Source: Elephas maximus indicus
Taxonomy: Eukaryota; Chordata; Mammalia; Proboscidea; Elephantidae
Direction: 5' to 3'
NCBI RefSeq assembly: GCF_024166365.1
Contig: NC_064846.1
Span: forward strand, 25,069,866 to 25,133,865
Length of the DNA: 64,000 bases
This document shows, in pieces, positions 52,276 to 64,000 of this stretch (positions within the stretch are counted from its first letter, which is position 1; every line of letters starts with the position of its first letter). The position numbers and the translations under genes were made by a program. The notes beneath the pieces are model-generated. The model searched no databases, was not told the DNA's origin, and worked only from the letters and a program-made list of their open reading frames with translations.

Positions 52276-53230
52276 AGTCTAATATAGAGAAGTCTTTCTC
52301 TGGAAGCCCTCCACCACTGTCTCTTCCCATCGTACTCCTGCTACAAGGAACACTGGGCCAGACATCTGGGAAAATTGATCGCTTTAAGCCCACCTTAGCT
52401 TCATTTGGATATGTTGGTAAATAGGCAGGAGGGGAAATTGACGAAGCCTGGAAGTTGGACTCTTGATAAGGTCTAGAGGTATTCAAACTGAACATACTCC
52501 ATGAAGGTCATCCATTTGGATTTTCTAAGAACTCTTGTGTATATGTCTGTCTACAGAGCACTTTTCATTAGGCTATCTGGTTTGAACTCCTTACTTGGGC
52601 TCCTTTCATCAGGCGAGAGGCAGCTGTAACACAGTGGAAAGAGCATGGCATTTAAAGTTAAAATATCAGGAGTGAGGCTGGGCATGACAGCTGACAGGGT
52701 GAATGTGAGTATGTTTGCTACCCAACCTAAGCCCTGGGCTTCTCCTTTATGAAATGGAGATTCCAGTCCCCCTATTTTCCTATCTCAGTGGATTGTTGTG
52801 AGGGTCTCCACAATTTTAGGAGTGAGATAACAAAGTGTTCTGCCCCCGAGCCCATGAAAGGAATTGGTAGATTAGTAACTCTGCCTCCCAGCAACCCCTT
52901 TGAGAAGCTCTGTCAGAAAATCTGCATATTGTGTACAGAGACTATATGTGTTCCCCAAAGGGAACTCCAAACCCCAGGACCTCAATACTCTACCTCCCCA
53001 CCTGGTAAAGATTTATCTGGGCTGAAAAATCCTATCAGTGAAGTCATGAGGGACTTTTGTGGGGCCTCTCTGAAACTCAGAAGGGCCTCATTTTCCTTAT
53101 TTCTCAAATGCGGTTGTACAAGGCAAACGTGAAGTTCCTTCCCAGCTACTTTTAACAGCATTCCTAGGACACACTTCTTCCATAACGCTTTTGCTTCCAA
53201 ACATTTGTATGTCACCAAAGCCCGATGGTC
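52276..53230. other. Upstream intergenic DNA with a possible MIR
   Basis: 52620-52800 is MIR-like in forward order but weak. The rest is unrecognised. The 127-codon open frame at 52749-53132 has no protein features. Confidence 0.4.
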
Positions 53231-54155
53231 TTAGCAACATTGTTGTGAGGTAGAAAGGGGAGAGAGTTATTCCCCCTCCCCTTTTTTATGTTAGAAACGC
53301 TGAGGCAAAAGACAGTAAGTGACTAGCCCGAAGTCACCCAGGGGAGGAGAGATGAGCCGAGACCAGCCTCCATATCTCTCTCCCCCCTGCCCGTTCTTTT
53401 CCAGTACTCCTCGCTAGATCCCAGGAGCTGTCTGTCAGTGTGCTGACACCACTCAGGAAAATGCAAGTTTCATTCTGACACCAGAAAGACAGAGCTACGA
53501 TTACGCTTCAGTCCCCAAGGAAGCAGAGAAATTGCTTTTAGTTGACAAGTGCATCTCCCACACACATACCCCTCTGGTTGAATGAAAAGATAAAATCAAG
53601 TTAAAAATCTCAAATGCTCGCTTAATTTTGTAAAGCATTTTGTTCTTTAAGTTAGGGGTGGGCAGGTTGAGAGAATTTTCCGACTCTAGAATTCTAGAAT
53701 TCTCGGGGGGGGTGCAATAGTAGGAAGTAAGGGAGGGGCACAGAAAAATACATCAGAAAGAAGAGAAAGTGGGGTAATGATCTTTTAGTTTTGTATCATA
53801 ATCAATAAGAGGAAAGGAAGTTATATGAAATTAGAACTAGAAAGAACTAGGGTATGTGCGTATGTTTTTGCAAAACTAAGATATCTGAGCTACTGGGATT
53901 TCCATTAGAGGTGAAAATTTGTGGCTTCCAGTAACAAGAGTTTGGGGGCTGGGCAAGGGGACCATACACTTCCATGTGTTGTTGCCAGAGACCTCCAGAC
54001 CTGGGGCCAGAGAAGCATTGCTCCTGAGTTTTCCTAGCTCGGAAGGTCATCTCTGTGAATCATTTGCCCTTATATGTTTAAGTGTGGCAGCTCCCAGCCT
54101 GCTCTCATCTCTGTTTTCATGTCTGAACCTCACAGAGCTTCGTGAGGTGTGAGGT
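53231..54155. other. Upstream intergenic DNA, mostly unrecognised
   Basis: A reverse MIR scrap is possible at 53240-53345. A short TCTAGAATTC-type tandem palindrome lies at 53685-53703. No gene is seen. Confidence 0.35.
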
Positions 54156-54159
54156 TGGC

Positions 54160-54270
54160 CAGACAGAGATTAGCACGCCGCCCATTTTATAAAGAAACTG
54201 AAGCTCAAGGAAGGGAAGTGACTTGTCCAAGGTCACTCTTCTTTTTCTTTCTTTTTTTTTTTTTTTTTAC
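54160..54270 (-). mobile_element. MIR fragment and poly(T) tract
   Basis: 'cattttataaagaaactgaa' and 'gtgacttgtccaaggtcact' are reverse MIR core. They are followed by a T run at about 54250-54269. Confidence 0.75.
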
Positions 54271-55080
54271 TTTGGAACCTGTACCTGAAACACTGTGTAT
54301 GCCTCCTCTCCTCCTGTGGTCCTCGTGCTCAGCTCCCTCTCGCACTGCCCACATCCAGACTGAACTCTGGTCTTTAAATCATATGTACCTCCCTGATCCC
54401 CCTCTGGACTCCAGAGACTGGAGACTTTCTCCCTTCTCTTTGCAAAACCCTTAAAATCTTTCCCACTCAGAACATCCTTTATTCTTAGGAGAAGCAGGCT
54501 GAAGTATTTAGGAGTAAAGTATCATTATGTCAGTAACATACTTCCAAATCTTGTGTGTGTATGTGTGTGTGAATTTGTGTGCATGTTTGAGAGAGAGAGG
54601 AAATGTCACAAATTGTAAACAAGGTTATATACAAGTATTCATTGTGTCATTCTTTCATATTTACTATACATGTAGAATTTTGAAAATACAAAGTTGGAGG
54701 GAATCTCCCCAACCTACATAGCCACCCCACCTGCCTACCGTAAAATCTAGGGGGCAATAGTGCATTCCCCCCGACCCACAGGGTTCCACCTCAGGACTCC
54801 ATCAGGATGGCCCACCCCCAAGAACAGAGCCAGCTCAGCAGGAGGGGCAGGCTAGACCTATGGGTGGTCTCCATGTCTTACATGGAGCTTGGGTGCTAGA
54901 AAATGGCCGCATGTACTGAGTGGGAGTTTAGGTGACAGATTTGGTGGCAAAGCACCTAAACTGGAGCCCTACAAAAAGAATCCCCTAACAGATTCTAATC
55001 AGAGCTCAATCTCTTCCCAAAAATAGTTTGTTTTGGGTTTTTTTGAAATTTCAGAGTTTGCTTATCAGAGCTGGAAGTAT
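54271..55080. other. Upstream intergenic DNA, nothing recognised
   Basis: Contains a short TG-rich patch (54550-54585). No repeat family or exon recognised. Confidence 0.4.
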
Positions 55081-55084
55081 CATT

Positions 55085-55260
55085 AGAGATTATTTAGTCC
55101 AACCTCCTCACATCATAGGAGGGACACTGAGATCCAGAGGGGGAAAGTGACTTACCCAACATCGCCCAGCAAGTTAGTGTCTGAAATGGTACTAGAAGCC
55201 AAGCGTCCAGCCTCCTAGTCCAGGGCTCCGTCCATTACATCACACTGCCATCCCACCTTG
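55085..55260 (-). mobile_element. MIR-family SINE
   Basis: 'attatttagtccaacctcct', 'gtgacttacccaacatcgcc' and 'ctccgtccattacatcacac' follow a reverse MIR-type layout. Confidence 0.65.
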
Positions 55261-56990
55261 GGTTCTTGGGCTCTTGGAAGGTCATCTGCACACCCCAAGG
55301 CTTACTGTCTTCAGACTAGCATGGCACATGAGGGATTTGCAGTCAGCGACAGTCCCTGCCACTGGGAGCAGAGCCAGGCGCCTGAAGATGGCACCTGTCA
55401 TATCCCATTGGAATGAATGACCTCCCTCTGAAATTGAGCCGGGCCAGGCGGAATCTGGGAGCGGCACCTTGAGAGCAGAGTCAGTCCAGGCCCGCACAGC
55501 TGGTTCACCATGGACATGCAAGGCAGAGGAAGTCATGGAAAATGTCCCGGGCACTGTTCGCTGGGGAGTTCTCCACCTCTTTTGGACCCCGAGTGATTTA
55601 TTGATTGTTTTCAGGGCAGCCACTCTGGTTCATTGGTTTAGCTGCCATTACCCTTGAGGTAGCGGGATGGGGGATCTGCCTGCTGCTTTCCTTGGTGTGT
55701 CTGCTCACAGGATTGGTTCATGGGACAGCTTAGCTGGACCCTCATGAGCCTGTCAGAATTAATGACATTTGACTGCAGATCATGAGAAATCACATCGGTG
55801 GCTAGAGGTGGGGGTGGCGGGAGTGAGCCAGTTCGCAGAGGAGTGGGAGGGAGAAGAGGGCGAGGGGGAGAGGAGAAAAAGGGGGAGGTAAAAGAGGAAA
55901 ATGTGATGGAGGAATTCTCTTGCACACCAACCAGTAACACTTCTGAGCCTGTAGCTTCTCACTTTTAATCACCCCCTCTGTTAATTGCCGTTTGCCAATG
56001 AAAATAAGTCTTTCTCCACTATAACTCAATCCTGGAACAACCAAAGCCTTGAATAAGGACAAGCCCTAGCTTTTCCTCCCTAATGAGTTGTTTGTTCTCT
56101 CCTGTGTTCCTACATTCTAGACACCACTGAGGCTGGTATGTGAACACCAGGGCTGGCCCTGGGTCAAAGGATGTCAAGGGCTTATTTTATTTTCTGAGCT
56201 GCTTTTGGCCTGGCACTCACCCAAGCCTTCCTTCTCCTGCCTTCCCGGGCCCAGTACCCTCTTCTACTTCCCAAGCCCCCAGGGCTTATAACTGCCCTGC
56301 TGTCCTACCCTTCGGATTCCAGGAAACTTGTTAGACTGAGAGCCAAGGGACAAGGCAGAGAGGGGCTGTTAGAGTTGCAGGAGCCTAGGATCAGAACGCA
56401 GGCATGCTGGAGAAGAGGGGCCATACCTGGGGCCAGATCAAATGGTAGGAAGGCTCTTTGATGCATTCAGCAGACTGTGTGCACATGTCAAAGGGCTGAG
56501 GACAAGACTATATTCAGAAAGCCCTTCTCTCTTGGCCTCCTTGAAGGAAATATTTGGCTGGATCACAGGGCTGTGGGTCCCCAGTGCCTTAGTAAATAAC
56601 AGGGAAACTCTCTGAGTGACCATGAACCCTGACTTTGTTTTCAAGATGGGGTCCATAGGGCAATTTCAGCAAGAGAGGAGGAAGAGACTTGTGGCAAGGA
56701 TATAGGTCATGGATGGTAGGCCCTCTCCACTGGGCCAGGGTCTGGAGCCCAGTATCCTGGGGCTGGGGCTTCAGCTCCCACACACCTCCACAGGGAGAGA
56801 GCCACCAGTATATTCCCCAAATCATATACCTTGCTGTCCTCAGGGACTGTCTCTCAAATCTACTCAGTTAATAGTGAGATTCCCTGAAAGGGATGGGAGT
56901 GAGGGGTGGTAATATCAGGGTCCAAGGCCAGGTTCAAGGACTGAATGAAGAACCTTGGACTCTTGGTTTTTCTGTCCTTTCCTCCTACCT
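55261..56990. other. Upstream intergenic DNA, nothing recognised
   Basis: G-rich purine patch at 55835-55900. No exon was recognised. 55950-56030 looks unique and could be conserved. Confidence 0.4.
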
Positions 56991-56994
56991 CAGA

Positions 56995-58180
56995 GGAAGA
57001 AGGGCTCCTCTCTGGGACCCTCTCTACTGGTGCTCTGAAACCCAGCCCCTCCTGCTGCTGCCACTTCAGCCATCAAGGAGCCTCTCATCCTCTCATACCT
57101 TCATCATCTCCCTCTCCACTGACCCCCTTCCCTTCTGTCTACACGCATCTCAACCCTCCCCCATAAAAAAAAATCCTTCCCTCAGCCTTGCTCTACATGC
57201 TCCTGTGTCTGCCAAACTTCTCAAATGTGTCGTCTCCGCCTGCTGCCCCACTGGACATCCACTCACTGTTTGACCTCTTCCTACTCCTCACCCATACTGA
57301 AGGCCCTCATAGCTTCCTAATTCTAGATTCAGTGGTCCCTTGTCAGTACTCACTCCTCTTGACCACTTGGCAGCATTTGCTACCCCATGATCCTTTTCTC
57401 CTTATTGACTGAAAATACCTCTTCCCTTAGCCAAACCTTGCAGTTCTCTTACCTCTCAGATTTCTACTTCTGCCTGTCCAGTAACCCTCTCTCTCATCTA
57501 CTTCTTTTTCTTCTCCTTCCCTACGGGCTTCTTCCCCATTGCCCATAAAGACATTCAAACTTTCCTATATGAAAACAACCCTCCCTTGACCCAGAGCCCT
57601 CTTATAGCTATCATCCAATCTCCCCCTTCTGAGCCATATTTCTTCACGCCTTCAAAGAGTTGTCTAGAATTGCTCTCCTAGCTTCTCACCATACACTCCT
57701 TCCTCAGTCCACAACAATGTGACTCCTCCACCCCATCCCTCCACACACATACCCAACACCCCGCTGAGAGTCCTCTCACTGCAGTTACCTAATCCAAAGG
57801 GACACAACTATGTCCTGATTTTATTTGCCTTCTCTTCAGAATGCCACATTGTGGATACCTTGCTATGTATTGAAATTTTCTCTTCCCTTGGCTCTAAGGA
57901 CACTGTACTATACTAGTGTTCTTACCTCTAATTTGTCCCTTTGGCTCTTCATTTTCCTCTGGTACCCTCAGTGGGAGCATCCCTCAAGGTCCTGTCCTTA
58001 ATGCTCTGTTCTGTGAGGAGGGGCTCGTCCAATCTGATGACCCCTATCTCTCTGGATCACTCACAGTACCTACAACAGGGCTCTACATATAGTAGACGCT
58101 TACTAAATGTTTATCTAATTGATTAACATTTGTTAACTGCACAGTGCCTGGTACATAACAATGTTCCCATAAAGGTTGTT
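56995..58180 (+). mobile_element. Probable LINE fragment of the L2/CR1 clade
   Basis: Phrases such as 'cacttggcagcatttgctac', 'ctctggtaccctcagtggga' and 'catccctcaaggtcctgtcc' fit the decayed reverse transcriptase text of an L2-type LINE. A 3' end with 'cagtgcctggtacataac' follows. It is very diverged, so the call is tentative. Confidence 0.5.
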
Positions 58181-58189
58181 ATTGGGGTT

Positions 58190-58455
58190 TTATAGTTTAC
58201 AAACATTTCCTGTATATTTACCTGACTTCATACTCATAATAACCCTGGGATGTTGATTCTTCATTACTCCTACTTTTACAGAAGAGAGAAGGGGAGAGGA
58301 GCTAACATTTTTTCCTGCATATCCTGTGCCAAGTCCTTCATACACACTTTTATTTCATTCTCACAACAGCACTGTGAAGTAGGTATTCTTGGCCACATTT
58401 TACAGATGGGAAAACTGAAGCTCAGAGAGGTGCCCAAGATCACAAGGAATATATA
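58190..58455 (-). mobile_element. MIR (possibly two overlapping copies)
   Basis: 'ttctcacaacagcactgtga', 'cattttacagatgggaaaac' and 'ctgaagctcagagaggtgcc' are reverse MIR. A further MIR-like piece lies at 58190-58280. Confidence 0.78.
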
Positions 58456-58689
58456 ATTTACCTCCTCTGCTATTTCATTGTTCTGTAAATTTGATCATAC
58501 CAAATTTAATGTGCACTGCCGGGGAGGCATACAAAAGTTATAATAGAGTGATATTATAATTATTGTTTACATATAAGTATTTTGTGTCATTTGCATTCCT
58601 ATGAAATTTAATGTCAGGCATATAAAGAGCTGAAAAGGAAAATAAGACTCTTCTATTTCCAAACATTCTCTGCCTTCCCTTGTGCATAT

Positions 58690-58960
58690 TATAATAATAG
58701 GAAGTGATTATTGAATGCTTACTATGTACCAGGCATTGTGTTTAGCACTTTACGTGTGATTTCATTTAATCCTTACCACCATCCTATGAGGTGGGGACTA
58801 TTATTATACACCAATTTATAGATAAAGTAATTGCTCCTCGTAAGAGTGAAGTAACTTGTTCAAGGACCCCTACTTAGTCTGTGAGGTAACTGAAATTTTA
58901 AATCAGGTTGGTCTGACTCCGAAGCTAATGTTCCTTCTACGTCACCAGGCTGTCTTTACC
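58690..58960 (-). mobile_element. MIR, near full length
   Basis: 'gattattgaatgcttactat', 'ccaggcattgtgtttagcac', 'ccatcctatgaggtgggga' and 'gtaacttgttcaaggacccc' are in reverse MIR order. Confidence 0.86.
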
Positions 58961-60070
58961 AAGAGGATAGGGAAACTAAGGCTCAGAGAGATTTAGTGAC
59001 ATCAAGTCTCCTGACTCTATATCTTATATTTTTTCCACTTTGCTCCAGCTGCTTGCATCATTTTGTTGAAGAGACTGCTTTGCATTGTCAATAATCTTTA
59101 TATATCCTCAGCCACATTGTCAGCTCTGCCAAACCTCTTTAGACCCCCCCCCACAGAGGGTTCTCACTAAATACTTGTCAGTTGATAAGCAAGGGGCTCT
59201 CTTCAGTTGAGAGAATTATTAATAAACAATCAGGTTTTGACAAAGCCCTTCTCATCGCCAAAGGAGTTGAGCCCTGGGTGCTTAGGAGATGTATCAATTC
59301 CTCGCCTTCCCGCAGCATGAAATCAGGAGCCCACACTCCCCGCCTCCGCGCATGGCATCCATTCTCCAGGGAGCCTCGATAGCGTCAGCATCATTTCACC
59401 AAAGGCTGACTTATGTGCGTGACTCTGGGAGGATGAGGTCCCAGGAATGGGGGAGAAGAATGCGGGCTGTGATGCTGCATGCAGGTGGACTCTGGGGATG
59501 TTTCTCATCATCTGAGATGACGTGTCAACCTCTAGCAGCCACGCACCACAGAATGAGTTCTAAAGATTGATTATTACTGTTGTGATTGGAAATATTAATA
59601 ATCATTCTTACATTTGTACAATGAACTTCTACTTACACAAAAGGCTCCTGTACACGATTTCATTATTTTTATTTTGTGCTGGCCTTCTGTAAAACCTCTT
59701 TGGCTTCAGTATTTCCCGAAGAGACAGTCCTCTGTCCAGCTTCTGGGGAAGGGAACAGAGGCAGCTGAGCCCCTGAGAAGAGGAATGTTAACAGGCTGGA
59801 ACTGAAGGCCAGCAATTTGTCCTGCTGAGCACTGAACGCAGATCCATCCCTGACCTCCTTCCCTCTCTTTGCTCTGTTCCCAGCCCAAGCAGAATCCTTA
59901 GCTCCTCCCACCATCAGAATGCCCCTTCCAGGTCCCTTCCCCCATCGATGGCCTCAGGGACACCTCTAAGGAAGCTGGCTCATTGATTATCTCCTCCCCT
60001 CCCCCAGACCAATTTTCTCATGCATTTGTATGAGTTCTCTCAGCATACTGCAAAGAGACAGGCAGTAGTA
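58961..60070. other. Upstream intergenic DNA, nothing recognised
   Basis: No named repeat or exon. 59190-59240 and 59560-59620 have several ATTA/AATTA cores. Confidence 0.35.
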
Positions 60071-60074
60071 ATAA

Positions 60075-60310
60075 TCATAGCTAACACTCAGAGCTTTTAC
60101 TATGAACCGGGCCCTACATTAAGCACTTTACATGCATAATCCCTCTTTCTCTTCATAACAACCCTATGAAGAAGGTATTATTAGGATCCCCATTTTATAG
60201 AGGAGGAGATTGAGATTCTGAGTGAGTATCAGCCTACCCAAGACCACACAGCCAGCTAATGCAGAGCCAGGACTCAGACTCAGATCTGTCTGACAATGAA
60301 CCCCTATACT
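60075..60310 (-). mobile_element. MIR, near full length
   Basis: 'cattaagcactttacatgca', 'cataacaaccctatgaagaa', 'ccccattttatagaggagga' and 'cccaagaccacacagccagc' are in reverse MIR order. Confidence 0.88.
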
Positions 60311-61060
60311 ATACTGTCTCGGTATTGGCTTCCATTTCCCAGTTAGGAAGAATGAGACCCAGAGATTACAAGGCCATGTAGCATTCACAGGAAAGAGTCT
60401 TAGGAAGTCAGAAAAATAGCATTTTCCTCCCATTTCTGACAGTAACAGGCTAGATAATGCTCAGCAGGTCACTTGAAGGGCCCTATTCTGAATCTGCAGG
60501 CTGGGTCCAGCCCTAGCTCTTGAACCATCTTTTAAGGTTCAAAAGAGGTATGTCAAGGAAGGTTAACCTCCTTCAAATTTATAAAGTTTGAAAGTGCCAC
60601 ACAAAAAGTTTCTTATCATAATCCTTAACATTATTATTCCAGCCTATTTCTACCAATGAACTTGGGATAAAATCCTGGCTCTGCCCCTTGGATTCTGGTG
60701 CCATTTAAGTGCCAAGAGAAATGGTCTCAGGGAGTCGGGGGTGATCCATTATCCGGATATGGATTATTTCTCAGGAGTAAATTGTTAGGCTTGTCGGGCA
60801 GCTGATGAATTCTCCCACCGCACCTGGGGGCTCATCGTTCTGCATAGGACGTGCAGGGAATGCAAGCAGTGGCTGGAGTCGCAGTGTGACTCTGCTGATG
60901 GGGTCCTGGGGGCAGGGAATAGGGATGTGCAGGTTAGGTTCCAGGGATCAGCAATGACGCCATTTGCTCATGACTGAGAAACTAGATAATGAACCTCACC
61001 CACCCACAGCCCAGTCCAGGGCAAAAAGGGACCTCACCTGCACTCTCCTGATGCTTGAAG
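60311..61060. other. Upstream intergenic DNA, unique
   Basis: 60690-60860 is non-repetitive and holds a GGATTA core plus a nearby imperfect palindrome (atccggatatggattatt). Function is not known. Confidence 0.3.
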
Positions 61061-61129
61061 CATCTTTAGGGAGAACAAAGCACAAAAGAGGGGGACACAT
61101 TCATACACAAGGAGCTGCTGAACAGATGA

Positions 61130-61600
61130 GGAGAATGGACAACAGAAAGAGAGGTGGAGAAAGACACACAGGGACAAAAAAAAGGAGAGGGAAAGAAGGA
61201 GAGAAAAATGAATCAAATAAAGCACAGAAAGAGACACACAGAATAAGAGGAACACAATATGAAGAGAAATCCAGAAAGAGGAGCTAAGAGGAAAGGGAGA
61301 AAGAGAGCAATGAGACTAAAAACAGACTAAGAAAGAAAGAAAAAAAAGGGGGGGAGGGGGACAGAAAAGGAAAAAAATAAGGAAAATATATGAGGAAAGA
61401 TAAATCGAGTGAAAAACAAATTGAAAGAAAGGAAGAGAAAGGGAGAAATAAATAAAACAGAGACAATAAAAAAGGGATATAGAAAATATCAGCAAGAAAG
61501 AGAGAGTGAAATAAAAAGGGATAGGGAAGGGAGGATGGCTGGAAAGAAACTAGATAAAGCAAGAGAAACATGGGAGAAGAGACTGAGGTCTTAAGCAGCA
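61130..61600 (+). repeat. Degenerate polypurine (GAAA/GGAA) tract
   Basis: Almost only A and G on the plus strand for long stretches (61160-61230, 61330-61380, 61405-61500), with no fixed unit. Open frames on both strands here are composition effects. Confidence 0.85.
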
Positions 61601-61865
61601 GCAGAATTTTTTTTTTCTTATTTGTATCTTTTTCCTTTGGCTTATTCGGCACGCAAGATTTCAATGTGATGTCTCAGGACTGGCCTTAGGAATGGTCAGA
61701 GTCACCAGGTTCCTTCCCTTGCTTGGGAAGCTCCCCACTTCCATTTCTACCATTAGCCATTCCTGTGGGGTAAGGCATTGAAGGCAGGAACAGAAAAGTA
61801 GAGTCAATCATCTACTAAAATAAAAGCCACAGATAGAGACCCAAGCACAGAAAGGACATGTGTTT

Positions 61866-61866
61866 G

Positions 61867-61896
<30 letters not shown>
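61866..61896. repeat. (CA)n microsatellite
   Basis: About 15 CA units without interruption. Confidence 0.92.
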
Positions 61897-61897
<1 letters not shown>

Positions 61898-64000
61898 ATA
61901 CAAAATCACACAGACACAGAGACCCATCCTCAGGCAAACAGACACATGAAAAGTAGCACGCCAGATACACAGGTGCTGAGAGACTTGAGGTGTAGGCAGA
62001 GACAGACCCACAGCAGACGGGTGGCAACAGAGCCACCCTGAAGGACACACAAGGAGGGCATGGGCGGAAACTGATAGGAACTAGATACACAGCTGCAGGA
62101 GATGACCCAGAGGCACAGAAAAAGCTGGGCAGACGACCACTCAGGTGCAGAAGTAGACACCAGCCAGGGTGGGAGGAGTTTCCATTCAACTCTACTCCTC
62201 TCTTCTCTTTGGCTTCATGAAATACCCTAGTAATGGGCATTTACCACCCTCTGTCTCCTGTCCTCAGAATGGTTCTCTGGGCTTTGTGACAATTAGTGTG
62301 TGTCACCCCTTCTAGGGAACAGAAGGCCTTGACCAGTTTAAATAACCACATCCGATTGGCCCCTTCAGCCATGAGTTTAAATGGTGGAATATCAGACCCT
62401 GTGGCTAGGACAGAGTTGGAGTCTGACTTGACTCCTACCTCAATACTAGGGCTTTTTCCCAGTATGCCATGGTCCCTCCTAACTTCACTAGGCTTTCCTT
62501 TTCTCCTCTGTAGTTTGAGGCAGATGAGGGAGGGTGGCCAAGCAGTGGGATCTAATACCTGCACCCCCACTTGAATGAGAGGAGTGTCATAAGATTTCAC
62601 TGGATAAAAAGAGTTTCTTGCAAAAGAAAAGTTTGAAAACCTCGGGGTTACACAGGGCCAGATGAGTTCTAAGGGTCCTTCCAGCTCTGACATTCTAGGA
62701 TTCTATGACTAAGAGCTAATTCGTTCAAATCTAAACCTGCAGTAATTGGACAAACCCTGATTGAATTTTCTGAGCAAACATGGCGTCACTGTCTGCCCCA
62801 ATAAATATTTAGCCATGGCCCCAGTTTATCGACTTTGTGCAGTATCAGTATTTCCTGGTGCAGCTCCTGACACTGACTGGGAGACTCATGATGATATGCC
62901 ATGTGCAGTCTCAAGATGCCGTCCCAGAAAAGCCACAGCTGGTTGTTGGTGTGTCCATCTGGCTTGGACTGACAAACAGACCACTCTATTCCCCTTTCCT
63001 GAGCCTTGGACTACATGGTGCTGGGCACATGGAGGTGTGAGACAATTGCCTTTGGAAGAGGCATAATGCTTGAATGGACAGATCAGTTTGGCTTAGAAGC
63101 TCAGTGATGGTGTAGACAACTGATTACAAAGAGAGCCTAGGTGAACGGGGCTTGCTTTGTGTAGCTTCGTTTTGATAATGGAAAACCCCCCTTAGAACTT
63201 GATTCATTACACAGTGAATGCTTTCTCTGTGCCAAACTCTGTGCTGCAGCTGTGGATACAGACATGAACAAGACATGGTCAAATCTCTCTCAAATACCTC
63301 ATTTGTGAACCAGAATTGTGATACAATAAGGGGGGCAGTATATGAGCTAAAGCCAAGAAATATTGATGCCGCTCAGCATCAACAAACTTAGGCTACAGAT
63401 AAATATTTATGAGAAGAAATAATTTGGTAGGGATAATACTGTATATGCATTCTTTTAATTATTCCCACTGGCAAAACCGATGAATCAGAGACCTTTTTTG
63501 TATGCAGTATTCAAAATGCATAAAGTCTTATAATTAGTTCAGGTAAAATAACTTGATTGTTTCTTAAGTACAACTCTAAAAAGTACAAGTTAACTGAATA
63601 CTTCTTGTTTATCTTTTAACTACACATTTCTTGGTGACAGGGATCCATTTGATGGGGATGGTTTGAGAGCATTGTTTTTTGGAGAGAATTAAGGTGTTTA
63701 CTGGAATAGAAGGGAAGATTAATTCCTCTCTTTGATGCTGCTGTGGCACTAACCCTGTCATTCCTAAAGAGGAATACCTTGGTGTAAGTTTGTGAGTTGG
63801 TTCTCTTGGTCATTCATTCACTTGGTTATTCAGTCTTTCATCCATCCACTTAAGTGTCTTCTCTGACATATGCATTGGGTCAGGTATGGGGACACTGGGG
63901 AGAATCAAACATAGACTCGCCCTTGAGGAGCTTACACTCCAGAAGAGGAACAGACAAGTAAATCAAAGACTTTAGGATGAGTGCTGTGCAAGGGGTGAGG
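61897..64000. other. Upstream intergenic DNA to window end
   Basis: 62640-62705 has a MIR-like end ('ccttccagctctgacattct'). 63850-64000 resembles the first part of the unnamed old repeat seen at 25780. 62720-62860 looks unique. No gene was seen. Confidence 0.4.

Noticed and set aside
1..64000. CRISPR arrays, operons, prophage or other microbial systems
   Set aside because: The window is vertebrate intron, exon and transposon DNA. The direct repeats seen are mini- or microsatellites without spacers.

Overview
The window is genomic DNA from a placental mammal, almost certainly an afrotherian and probably an elephant or close relative. The young repeats show this: tRNA-derived AfroSINE copies, an RTE (BovB-like) LINE of the afrotherian type, and an L1 3' end found twice in closely related form. 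Mammal-wide MIR, L1M, MER5 and L2-like relics fill the background. No bacterial, viral or CRISPR features were seen.

The only host protein-coding gene recognised is ARHGAP36, an X-linked gene, on the minus strand. I rebuilt its whole exon set from splice signals, reading phase and similarity to the remembered human protein. The first exon of one isoform lies at 48477-48534 and the alternative first coding exon at 24392-24644. Nine further coding exons lie between 23221 and 19661, and the terminal exon is at 17461-17618. The spliced frame is fully open: 545 residues from the internal start and 533 from the distal start. A single AATAAA with a U/GU-rich downstream region sits about 1.07 kb past the stop, next to a 23-bp minisatellite.

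The standout observation is in exon 11. If the usual donor at 19661/19660 is not used, the frame stays open for a further 544 codons of very acidic, two-tier repeat protein (18027-19660). A second donor-like site at 18110/18109 has the same phase and could splice this insert onto the normal last exon. I cannot tell from sequence alone whether the insert is translated.

Layout: 1-13060 is a nested transposon graveyard, with L1 in L1, an AfroSINE, an RTE copy, a second RTE with a 5' inversion and an L1 3' end inserted in it with a target duplication. 13261-13459 is a near-perfect quasi-palindrome. 13460-17460 is intergenic sequence, the minisatellite and the 3' UTR. 17461-24644 is the compact exon cluster. 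24645-48476 is the long first intron, with CpG-rich blocks at about 32.5-33.3, 36.9-37.4 and 37.8-39.1 kb, a GT/GC-alternating tract and many MIRs. 48130-49370 is the distal promoter region, with a CpG-rich block and a degenerate 40-bp tandem repeat. 49370-64000 is upstream intergenic DNA with no recognised gene.
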